From Oligoflexia bacterium (lineage in GTDB: Bacteria; Bdellovibrionota; UBA1018), in contig CAIYTD010000389.1 of NCBI GenBank assembly GCA_903928955.1, forward strand, positions 1 to 7,395: DNA of 7,395 nucleotides, read 5' to 3'. The notes under the pieces were generated by a model that worked only from the letters and a program-made list of their open reading frames with translations, was not told the origin of the DNA and did not search any database. Both the position numbers and the translations under genes were made by a program. This document shows, one piece after another, positions 1 to 6,408 of the stretch (its first letter is position 1; each line of letters starts with the position of its first letter).

Positions 1-969
1 GCCATTGATTTTTCCGATGGCAGTCCGAGCAATCCATGTCCCTTTAGCGGTTAAATAAATCGGTTGATTGGATTTTTTTATTTTGGATCTCGATTCAGAA
101 GATTTTTGACTAAGATCAGTCGATTTATTTTTTAAAAGTAAGTCAATTGCACCTTGTTCAAAAAATTGATCGTGAGTAATGATAAAGAGGAAATGAGTAC
201 TAATTCCCTTGGCATCGACTATTTCCACTGTAGACCAAGTTGAGTCTATAGCCCTTTTTGGTAAAATTTCGGAAACTAAAGTAGCGATTGTGCACTCTGA
301 ATTAATATTTAAAAGAATATCGCGCTCGTAGAGCGGAAGGTCTCGATTTGAAGTGTCAGTTCCCAGATAAAGTGTAACGGCTCCACAATTAGAATGATGA
401 ATAACGCGTGAAACTAAAAATCGGCGCACTGTTCCTCTAAGTTCGGAAGGAAGTTTTAGGTGGTGCTGCGAAATTCGAGACTCCTTTTCATCAATTAAAA
501 GTAGTAAAGGCCCATCATTGTCTAGCGCAGATAAATACATAAGAAATTGGTATTCTGATTTTGGCTTTCGCCAAATTGCACCATCAAAATAGAACCTCCG
601 TTTGTCTAATATCGGATCGGTTAGCTTTTTAGTCCTGCCATCTTCCCAAATTTGGTAAAGTGGGCTACATCCCCCAGGAAATGGGGGTCTATCTGGTCCA
701 TGATCAGCTATCCAGATCCATTTACTACGGTTGTGTTCCGGCCCCACTACCAAATTTCTGGCATGAAAGTAATTTAGAGTTAATATGGGCTCAGGATCTA
801 CTTTGAATGGCTTTTTTGACAACATACGGAATAAAAAACATTGTGCAGGGGTATGTCGATCGTCATTTAGAGCAGATACCCAAAGGAAAGTATAATCTCC
901 AATAGTAAAGGATTCAATGTCCATAAAGGATTGATTATCTGTGGATTTGATCTTAAAAATCGCTTTCAT
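1..969 (-). CDS. Diverged FG-GAP/VCBS-repeat (beta-propeller) protein, 3' end outside window
   Basis: The reading frame is open from an ATG at 969-967 to the left edge: 323 residues with no stop, so the C-terminus is missing. No signal peptide or membrane segment is visible. Around residues 66-110 (about 640-774) the sequence NYFHARNLVVGP, then WIWIADHGPDRPPFPGG, then an aromatic-rich blade ending in EDG, matches the layout of FG-GAP/VCBS proteins, in which H-x-R, an ADHG-x-D-x-x-PFPGG turn and a DG-ended strand follow one another. The usual calcium-binding D-x-[DN]-x-DG loops are mostly gone: NRSKW stands where an acidic loop is expected, and only one DNDG remains (about residues 151-154). 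Such propellers usually bind ligands or partners rather than catalyse. It is transcribed away from the radical SAM gene across 58 bases. No good Shine-Dalgarno precedes the ATG; Met16 is a less likely alternative start. The family call is by motif recognition, and the function is unknown. Confidence 0.7.
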   Translation of the reverse strand, partial: MKAIFKIKSTDNQSFMDIESFTIGDYTFLWVSALNDDRHTPAQCFLFRMLSKKPFKVDPEPILTLNYFHARNLVVGPEHNRSKWIWIADHGPDRPPFPGGCSPLYQIWEDGRTKKLTDPILDKRRFYFDGAIWRKPKSEYQFLMYLSALDNDGPLLLLIDEKESRISQHHLKLPSELRGTVRRFLVSRVIHHSNCGAVTLYLGTDTSNRDLPLYERDILLNINSECTIATLVSEILPKRAIDSTWSTVEIVDAKGISTHFLFIITHDQFFEQGAIDLLLKNKSTDLSQKSSESRSKIKKSNQPIYLTAKGTWIARTAIGKING

Positions 970-1027
970 GCGATTAAAATAAAAGATATGGATAGATAAT
1001 CAAGAATAATCCTAGTGAGGGAATAAA
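970..1027. promoter_or_regulatory. Divergent intergenic region between propeller-like and radical SAM genes
   Basis: These 58 AT-rich bases separate two divergent start codons, so promoters for both genes should lie here or just inside the genes. A GATAAT at 995-1000 could be a plus-strand -10 element, but no convincing -35 box lies at the right distance. The radical SAM start has a purine-rich ribosome site, GTGAGGG at 1015-1021, six bases before its ATG at 1028. No comparable site precedes the minus-strand ATG at 969. The promoter assignment is inference; the ribosome site is visible. Confidence 0.4.
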
Positions 1028-2428
1028 ATGTCCTCAAATACTGGCCCGTTCATAAAAATGAGAAATAGACTGGCTGAAATTAGCCCCTCGTTTTGTGCTG
1101 CTAAATGGTTACAGGTTACAACCCATCTGCACAAGGGAATTACACATTCATGCCATCATACAAAGGCTCATAAAATACCGATTTTAGAGGTTGAAAAGGA
1201 TCCATCTGCTTTACACAATACACTTGTTAAGAAAAAACAACGAAGAAAAATGTTGGAAGGAAGTCGTCCGGTAGAATGTGAGCATTGTTGGAAAATTGAA
1301 GACCTACCAGGAGATAGCATTAGTGATAGATTTATGAAGTCTTCTGAATTTTGGGCCGAACCATATCTGGATTTTATCAAGGGACTTCATTGGAGGGAGA
1401 ATATCTCTCCTACTTACTTTGAAATTAGTTTTAGTCGATCTTGTAATTTTAAGTGCAGTTATTGCAGTCCTGAGTTTTCAAGTCAATGGAATAAGGAAAT
1501 TAAGAGGTTTGGAGGTTATTCCTCTCGGCCTGAGGTTGTTGTAAGTGAGGATAGATATCCAGATGAGGAAAGTAATCCATTTATTCACGCTTTTTGGAAA
1601 TGGTGGCCTGAGCTAAAAAGAGGACTTAAAGTGTTTCGAATTACAGGAGGAGAGCCTCTCCTTTCAGAGAATACCTTTCGTATTCTTGAGACACTTGCTA
1701 TTGATCCAGAACCTAACCTTGAAATTGCTGTAAATTCTAATCTTGGAGTTCCTCGATTGACAATTGATCGCCTTATCGCCTTAGTTAATCCTCTATTGGA
1801 TCAAAAGAAAATAGTAAAATTTACTCTTTTTACAAGTATAGAGGCATGGGGTAAGCCGGCGGAATACATCCGGTTTGGTATGGATTTTCAGAAATATTGG
1901 GATAACTTAAATCATTTGTTATTTTCGATGCCTCGGGTACAGATTGTTATTATGTCTACTTTCAACCTTTTAAGTATAACTAGTTTTGGTAATCTAATTG
2001 AAGAAGTGGGGATTCTTCGTTCTCGGTTTAGAGATTCATTAGATTTTGCGCCTCTCATTATGGATATTTCTTATTTAAGACATCCACTTTATCAAAGTAT
2101 TGAAGTTCTTCCGCGGAAGTTTTCAGTAAATTTGGATGAAATGGTGAAGACAATGGAAAAATATAGCGCACCTAGATTGAAGTGGGGCTTTTATGCCCAT
2201 GAAATTTCGAAACTGAAAAGATTAGTGATTCTATTAAAAAATGCCGAACGTGATCTCAGATTGAACGAGTATTTACAGTCTAATTTTGTTCAGTTCTTTA
2301 AGGAGCACGATAGAAGACGAAAAACGGATTTTCTAGCAACTTTTCCGGAATTATCGGATTTTTGGGATCAATGCAGTAAGTTGATCCCCATTGCTCCTCC
2401 AGCTCTATCCAGTGCTTGTGAATTGTAA
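1028..2428 (+). CDS. Radical SAM protein with N-terminal twitch-like four-cysteine domain
   Basis: A 466-residue protein. The radical SAM core is marked by C139, C143 and C146 in SCNFKCSYC, which should hold the [4Fe-4S] cluster that cleaves S-adenosylmethionine, and by GGEP at 207-210 (SAM binding). Ahead of the core, C23 followed by KW, C42 in HSCHH, and the pair C84/C87 in CEHCWKIED follow the spacing of 'twitch domain' radical SAM proteins, where four cysteines hold an auxiliary Fe-S cluster. A short charged tail with DRRRKTDFLATFPEL (residues 428-442) is typical of the same group. The start is chosen because GTGAGGG lies six bases upstream; the next Met is residue 11. The protein is predicted to be soluble. 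Substrate unknown: peptide or metabolite modification is possible. Downstream, 68 bases away, is a DUF5989-type gene on the same strand, so the two are probably co-transcribed. Very confident of the superfamily, less so of the subfamily. Confidence 0.92.
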   Translation: MSSNTGPFIKMRNRLAEISPSFCAAKWLQVTTHLHKGITHSCHHTKAHKIPILEVEKDPSALHNTLVKKKQRRKMLEGSRPVECEHCWKIEDLPGDSISDRFMKSSEFWAEPYLDFIKGLHWRENISPTYFEISFSRSCNFKCSYCSPEFSSQWNKEIKRFGGYSSRPEVVVSEDRYPDEESNPFIHAFWKWWPELKRGLKVFRITGGEPLLSENTFRILETLAIDPEPNLEIAVNSNLGVPRLTIDRLIALVNPLLDQKKIVKFTLFTSIEAWGKPAEYIRFGMDFQKYWDNLNHLLFSMPRVQIVIMSTFNLLSITSFGNLIEEVGILRSRFRDSLDFAPLIMDISYLRHPLYQSIEVLPRKFSVNLDEMVKTMEKYSAPRLKWGFYAHEISKLKRLVILLKNAERDLRLNEYLQSNFVQFFKEHDRRRKTDFLATFPELSDFWDQCSKLIPIAPPALSSACEL

Positions 2429-2476
2429 TTTTAGAAGGAATTACCGTAAATATTTTTAAAAATAGCCGATAAGAAG

Positions 2477-2484
2477 AAGGGGAG
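2477..2484 (+). promoter_or_regulatory. Shine-Dalgarno for the DUF5989-type small gene
   Basis: AAGGGGAG lies 12 bases before the ATG at 2497, a slightly long spacing, and 24 bases before the in-frame ATG at 2509. It supports 2497 as the start and supports the small frame as a real gene. Confidence 0.55.
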
Positions 2485-2496
2485 TACTTTACACCG

Positions 2497-2658
2497 ATGC
2501 GCTTAATTATGATATTTGTGGCTGAACTCTTCGAGTTTATGAGAGTGCGGAAAAAGTATTGGATGCTACCGATTTTCTTGATACTTCTATTTGTTGGTTT
2601 TTTTATTTTCTTTGCAAGTGGAACAGCTGTTTCCACGCTTATTTACACTCTTTTTTAA
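2497..2658 (+). CDS. DUF5989-type small membrane protein (53 aa)
   Basis: A short frame easily missed by length filters. The product has an N-terminal amphipathic helix (AELFEFMRVRKKYW, residues 9-22), a P-containing turn, one hydrophobic membrane segment (about 24-40) and the ending SGTAVSTLIYTLF. This order, lweF-x-r-x-KK-x-W-x-x-P, a hydrophobic stretch, then an SGSA-x-x-x-FIYTLF-like end, is that of the roughly 50-residue DUF5989 family, which commonly sits between carbamoyltransferase and SxtJ genes in biosynthetic and surface-modification clusters. Its function is unknown; it probably helps organise a membrane complex. Here it lies downstream of the radical SAM gene, and its TAA ends six bases before the convergent carbamoyltransferase stop. 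Met5 is an alternative start giving 49 residues. Confidence 0.85.
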   Translation: MRLIMIFVAELFEFMRVRKKYWMLPIFLILLFVGFFIFFASGTAVSTLIYTLF

Positions 2659-2664
2659 ATAAAT

Positions 2665-4512
2665 TTAGTCTAGTTCAAATAGGTTTTTGTGTATTTCTTG
2701 TTCTTCTTTACTTTGCGTTAATATTTGTTTGTCTTTTCTGATTAAACACCGGCCTATTGCCATAATTTCGATGCCAGTGCCAATAAAACAGCGGTAGGCA
2801 TCCTCAGGTGTACATACTATAGGTTCCCCTCGAACATTAAAACTCGTATTGACTAGGAGAGGACAACCTGTTTTAGCTTTGAAAGCATTTAATAGAGAAT
2901 GAAAAAGTGGATGAGTTTCGAAATGAACGGTTTGAAGTCGAGCAGAATAGTCTACATGAGTAACTGCGGGGATGGTAGATCTTGGTAAATGTAACTTTGC
3001 AAATCCAGTGAGGGATTCCTGCGCTGCGGATAGTCTAGATCTGCGGGACTTATGAACGTCTGCGATGATGAGCATATATGGACTATCCAGATCGCTTTCA
3101 AACCAGTCTGATAAATCTTCTCGGAGAATTGCAGGTGCAAAGGGTCGGAAAGATTCCCTGAATTTGATTTGTAAGTTCAGTTTCTGCTGCATTTGATTTG
3201 AGCGAGCATCTGCTAATATTGACCTTCCTCCCAATGCTCGAGGCCCAAATTCCATTCTTCCTTGAAACCATCCCAATGCTTTGCCCTCCTCTAAAGCGGT
3301 AACACATTCAGAAATCAATATCTGTTCTGGCAGGATCTCGAATTTTGCTCCTATCGAATGCAAACGCTGCACGATTTCTTCATCTGAATACGAGGGCCCT
3401 AGATAGGCTCCGCACATTTTGTCTTGATTCGGGTTAATTTCCCTGGTTCCATTCAAAAATAAATGATAAACGGCTATTGCTGCTCCTAAAGCACCTCCCG
3501 CATCCCCAGCTGCAGGCTGAATCCAAATTTTTTTGAAGTGGCTATCTTTCAGAATTTTGCTGTTGGTCACACAATTTAGAGCTACTCCGCCAGCAAGGCA
3601 TAAATTTTTTTGCCCTGTTTCGATCGCAATTGATCGAGTTATTTGAACTACAATCTGATCAAGTACGGCTTGAATTGAACTGGCAAGGTCGATATGTCTT
3701 GTTTCAATTGGTTCATTAGGGTGACGCGGTAGCCCTCCCAATAAAGTTTCGAAATACTGATTGGTCATTCTAGAACTAGTGCAATAATCAAAATATTTCA
3801 TATTGAGTTGGAATGACCCATCTTCTTTTACGTCGATTAGATTTTTGAAAATGAGGGAGGAATAGCGAGGTGTTCCATAGGGAGCTAATCCCATTATTTT
3901 ATATTCACCAGAATTAACTTTAAATCCTAGATAAGAAGTAAATGCAGAATAGAGAAGTCCTAACGAGTGCGGAAAGTGAATTTCTTTGTGTATCTGTAAT
4001 TGGGATCCCAAACCTGTTCCAATAGAACTTGTACACCATTCACCGACTCCGTCTAAGGTCAGTATGGCGGCTTCATAGAACGGTGAAGGGAAAAATGCGC
4101 TTGCGGCATGACTCAGGTGATGCTCGGAAAACAGCAACCTTCTTGACCAATCAATTTTTTGATCCATTTTTTCAAACTCTTTGAGAAGAAGGTACTTTAA
4201 GAAGATTTTATTCGTGAGCCACGGCGGCATCGATTTGCAAAAAGCTAGAACTCCTTTTGGTGCAAACGCTAAACTGGTTTCTATGATTCTTTCAAATTTA
4301 ATCAGAGGTTTGTCATAAAATACTATATAGTCTAAGTCGGATGCTTTTAGTTTTGTATGCGAAAGGCAAAATTGAATTGCGTTATTAGGAAAACAGGGGT
4401 CATTTTTTTTTCGGCTAAATCGTTCCTCCTGCGCTGCTGCCAGGATATTTCCATTTTGGATTAGTGCGGCAGCACTATCATGGTAAAAAGCTGAGATTCC
4501 CAAAATATTCAT
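2665..4512 (-). CDS. O-carbamoyltransferase, NodU/CmcH family
   Basis: A 615-residue protein of full family length. The N-terminal Kae1/HypF-like domain shows ILGISAFYHDSAAA (3-16), QEERFSR (28-34), the metal-site HHLSHA (131-136), LDGVGEW (153-159), GGVALN (308-313) and AAGDAGGALGAA (334-345). The C-terminal domain shows GRMEFGPRALGGRSILADAR (418-437), FRPFAPA (455-461) and NTSFNVRGEPIV (555-566). Family members use carbamoyl phosphate and ATP to form carbamoyl-adenylate, then transfer the carbamoyl group to a hydroxyl of a sugar, antibiotic or toxin. All signature histidine and glycine motifs are intact, so it is probably active. It is the last gene of the three-gene operon; its ATG overlaps the SxtJ-like stop in TAATG, implying translational coupling. 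The acceptor cannot be read from the sequence. Confidence 0.96.
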   Translation of the reverse strand: MNILGISAFYHDSAAALIQNGNILAAAQEERFSRKKNDPCFPNNAIQFCLSHTKLKASDLDYIVFYDKPLIKFERIIETSLAFAPKGVLAFCKSMPPWLTNKIFLKYLLLKEFEKMDQKIDWSRRLLFSEHHLSHAASAFFPSPFYEAAILTLDGVGEWCTSSIGTGLGSQLQIHKEIHFPHSLGLLYSAFTSYLGFKVNSGEYKIMGLAPYGTPRYSSLIFKNLIDVKEDGSFQLNMKYFDYCTSSRMTNQYFETLLGGLPRHPNEPIETRHIDLASSIQAVLDQIVVQITRSIAIETGQKNLCLAGGVALNCVTNSKILKDSHFKKIWIQPAAGDAGGALGAAIAVYHLFLNGTREINPNQDKMCGAYLGPSYSDEEIVQRLHSIGAKFEILPEQILISECVTALEEGKALGWFQGRMEFGPRALGGRSILADARSNQMQQKLNLQIKFRESFRPFAPAILREDLSDWFESDLDSPYMLIIADVHKSRRSRLSAAQESLTGFAKLHLPRSTIPAVTHVDYSARLQTVHFETHPLFHSLLNAFKAKTGCPLLVNTSFNVRGEPIVCTPEDAYRCFIGTGIEIMAIGRCLIRKDKQILTQSKEEQEIHKNLFELD

Positions 4513-4928
4513 TAAAATGTCTTTCTAAAAGAATCTGGTTGAATTTTGCTGTTTAGCCTAGTCATCCAATAGCTGCAGGTATTTGTATTTTTTTTTCCTA
4601 GGAATAATAATCCATTTCCTTTTTTTCGATAGATCCATCCAAAAGGTGAGATTATTAGAAAAAAAACTCCGCTTAATAAAATGTAATTAGCACCTTGTTT
4701 TAGTAGGTGATTTAATCTTCTTTGTAATCGTATTAATGGTGTTAGTGACCTATTATTAAAATAATAAAAAACAAAAATTGCTATTGACGCAGTAATAAGG
4801 GAAAATAATATTTTATAATTGTGACGATAATAGAGATAGATCCAACCCAAAATTAAAAATACAATTTTTACTGCACTATCCCAAAGTGGGTAATTTTTTG
4901 GCTTCTTCAAATTATTACATAAATCCAT
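4512..4928 (-). CDS. SxtJ-family small membrane protein
   Basis: A 138-residue membrane protein with three hydrophobic segments (about 17-34, 39-58 and 79-98). The pattern of a loop with RLQRRLNHL (67-75), a last membrane segment ending SPFGWIYR (94-101), and a short tail with SYWMTR (119-124) matches the SxtJ family, named from the saxitoxin cluster, whose members show 'tPiGlilR' and 'SYW' at the same places. Its biochemical role is not established; it travels with carbamoyltransferases, DUF5989 and SGNH proteins and is likely a membrane partner. It overlaps the SGNH gene by 14 bases upstream and the carbamoyltransferase gene by one base downstream. GGAG at 4936-4939, seven bases before the ATG, supports the start. 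The coding region is visibly richer in A/T than its neighbours, at least partly from its hydrophobic codons. Confidence 0.85.
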   Translation of the reverse strand: MDLCNNLKKPKNYPLWDSAVKIVFLILGWIYLYYRHNYKILFSLITASIAIFVFYYFNNRSLTPLIRLQRRLNHLLKQGANYILLSGVFFLIISPFGWIYRKKGNGLLFLGKKNTNTCSYWMTRLNSKIQPDSFRKTF

Positions 4929-6120
4929 CTAATTTCTCCAGTTCACGAACAAGCGTTTTAGCTATAAGGCGATTTGTTTCAGAAGATGGGTGTCCATCTA
5001 GTGGTATCCACGGGTGTCCTTTCGTAAGCGAGTTAACGTCCCAATGCGAAAAATCAATATATTTAATATGGTATCTCTCCAGAAAAGGAATTAGTCGACG
5101 TGAAGTGTTTGATCCTGGGTAAAACAGAACAGCAAAATTATTTGTATTAAATTTTAATTTTGCTAACACTTTTATTTGTTCAATGACTTGGGTAAGAAAT
5201 TCCCAGTTATCATTTGTAGTTTTCCAAGGAATATCAATATTAAAATACTGAACTATATTTGTGTTAGCTAGTAGACGGTATAAATTTGTTTTTATAGGCA
5301 TAACTGATTCAAATGTGCCGTCGTATTGAATTTGTCCATCTTTGGAGCGATAAAAATGCAGTTTATTCCAAGCCCATTTTCCTACGACGGACATTGGTCC
5401 GGTGAGGCGCCCCAAATGATCATCTATATAGGGATAAATCACCCAGCCCGATTTCTCTGAGATTTCTTCTGATTTGCTAATTGCTTTAAGTCTGATCAAA
5501 ACATCTCCTGGAGATGCCCCGCCCATTCCATAATTGTACGAATGATAGTGAGAGGAATAGTATCCTGAAAAAAAAGGGAGGGTTTCATTGTCATTTAGCC
5601 CCTCTCCGAAGGTGAAGGAGCATCCCGCAAAGATTAGAAATTTAGACCTTTCGCGGGATTCCTTATTTAATGGAGTGTCTCTGCGTGCGTATTTATCAAT
5701 ATTTACGCTATAATTATAAACCATTTTTCCATCAGTAGATTGCCTACTGATGCGGCTGGATCGAATCATTAAATTAAAGGGAAGGTTTTTGTAGTAGCCA
5801 AGATTTGGAGGATCAATAACTCTAGTTTTAAGCAAGGTGGGGGAGAAAGGGGCAGGGTATTTGTCGATTTTTTCTGGGAAAAAGGGCTGAATGGGAAATA
5901 TCCCAGATTGAGTTCTGTTGCGTCCTAGGACTAATTGGTTGCTGAGGTTGTCGATTTCTAGTTCCCTGAGAAAGTATAAATTTGGTCTTTTCCCCGATTT
6001 AATCAACATGCTGCAGACTTGATTTAAAATTAAAATTGAGAATAAACAGATAAGTATGCTGATTCCTAAGGTAGCTGTATATAGGAACGGTTTAGGTGTC
6101 TTGTGTTGTTTTTTTTGCAT
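4915..6120 (-). CDS. Membrane-anchored SGNH-hydrolase-like protein
   Basis: A 401-residue protein. A basic N-terminus (KKQHK) is followed by one membrane segment at about 15-37 with no clear cleavage site, so most of the protein should sit outside the cytoplasmic membrane. The SGNH fold is shown by block I, FAGCSFTFGEG (164-174, nucleophile candidate Ser168), a glycine-rich block GMGGASPGD (198-206), and block V, LDGHPSSETNRLIA (374-387) with Asp375 and His377 as the other catalytic candidates. IYPYIDDHLGR (228-238) resembles the segment between them in SGNH proteins of carbamoyltransferase clusters. Such proteins are esterases, acetyl-transfer partners or, in some cases, inactive. It is the first gene of the operon; its end overlaps the SxtJ-like gene by 14 bases. 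No convincing Shine-Dalgarno precedes the ATG at 6120, but no other good in-frame start exists before the membrane segment. Confidence 0.85.
   Translation of the reverse strand: MQKKQHKTPKPFLYTATLGISILICLFSILILNQVCSMLIKSGKRPNLYFLRELEIDNLSNQLVLGRNRTQSGIFPIQPFFPEKIDKYPAPFSPTLLKTRVIDPPNLGYYKNLPFNLMIRSSRISRQSTDGKMVYNYSVNIDKYARRDTPLNKESRERSKFLIFAGCSFTFGEGLNDNETLPFFSGYYSSHYHSYNYGMGGASPGDVLIRLKAISKSEEISEKSGWVIYPYIDDHLGRLTGPMSVVGKWAWNKLHFYRSKDGQIQYDGTFESVMPIKTNLYRLLANTNIVQYFNIDIPWKTTNDNWEFLTQVIEQIKVLAKLKFNTNNFAVLFYPGSNTSRRLIPFLERYHIKYIDFSHWDVNSLTKGHPWIPLDGHPSSETNRLIAKTLVRELEKLDGFM
4936..4939 (-). promoter_or_regulatory. Shine-Dalgarno for the SxtJ-like gene
   Basis: GGAG on the minus strand lies inside the end of the SGNH gene, seven bases upstream of the ATG at 4928. 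It fixes the start of the SxtJ-like gene and the 14-base overlap. Confidence 0.6.
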
Positions 6121-6309
6121 TAAGTAAATATTAGCAAATTACTTCTAAAATTTCTGAAAATAAGCTCAATTTGCATCTTATGTTGATAGATTAGTCGATA
6201 AGGCGGTGCATTAACTTTGATTTTAGATAAAGAAGTTCAGAATTTAGTGAACCCCTCTTTTATCCTAGCTTAAGTTTTACTTTGATCCGAGAACAGTAAA
6301 TCAGCTATG

Positions 6310-6340
6310 ATTTGGTCGATTTCAGCTGAGCTGATCCACC
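6310..6340 (-). repeat. IS21-family subterminal repeat-like site
   Basis: On the minus strand this reads GGTGGATCAGCTCAGCTG followed by AAATCGACC. It resembles the 'GGTGGATCAGTTT...GCCGAAAT' sites repeated inside the ends of many IS21-family elements, where they serve as transposase-binding sequences. It lies just beyond the istB stop, where a right end is expected. Only one good copy is visible, so the end is probably decayed. Assignment rests on recalled IS21 ends and on position. Confidence 0.45.
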
Positions 6341-6349
6341 CTAGCAGGT

Positions 6350-6364
6350 GCCATTTTTAATGGC
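6350..6364. repeat. Perfect hairpin downstream of istB remnant
   Basis: GCCATT-TTT-AATGGC forms a six-pair stem with a three-base loop. On the plus strand it is followed by a T-rich tract, but no plus-strand gene precedes it; on the minus strand, the direction of istB, no T-run follows. It is therefore more likely part of the insertion-sequence end than a working terminator. Confidence 0.4.
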
Positions 6365-6408
6365 GTTTATTTTTAAAACTGTCTATCGATTTTCTACCTT
6401 CTATTCAA

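Larger units (their letters stand above)
6121..6408. other. Non-coding gap holding operon leader and IS21 end remnant
   Basis: No credible gene is seen in either strand of this 288-base stretch. The left part (6121-6300) must carry the leader and probably the promoter of the SGNH/SxtJ/carbamoyltransferase operon, but no clear -35/-10 pair is visible. From about 6300 it looks like the degenerate terminal region of an IS21-family element, with a subterminal site at about 6310-6340 and a perfect hairpin at 6350-6364 downstream of the istB remnant. Confidence 0.5.

Noticed and set aside
1168..1380. Minus-strand 70-residue frame inside the radical SAM gene
   Set aside because: Antisense shadow covering the conserved cysteine region of the real gene.
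2451..2464. Perfect 14-base AT-only palindrome between the radical SAM and DUF5989-type genes
   Set aside because: It has no G/C pairs and no loop, and such palindromes are expected by chance in AT-rich DNA; not a credible terminator or operator.
2298..2741. Open frames on the minus strand at 2298-2636 and the plus strand at 2559-2741
   Set aside because: They are shadows of the radical SAM 3' end, the DUF5989-type gene and the carbamoyltransferase 3' end; they show no family pattern, and the real frames there are well supported.
2952..3307. Two minus-strand frames of 62 and 69 residues inside the carbamoyltransferase gene
   Set aside because: They lie in alternate frames of a gene with conserved motifs throughout and have no features of their own.
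4886..5122. Plus-strand 78-residue frame antisense to the SGNH gene
   Set aside because: It overlaps the conserved DGHPSS block in antisense and has no ribosome site or recognisable pattern.
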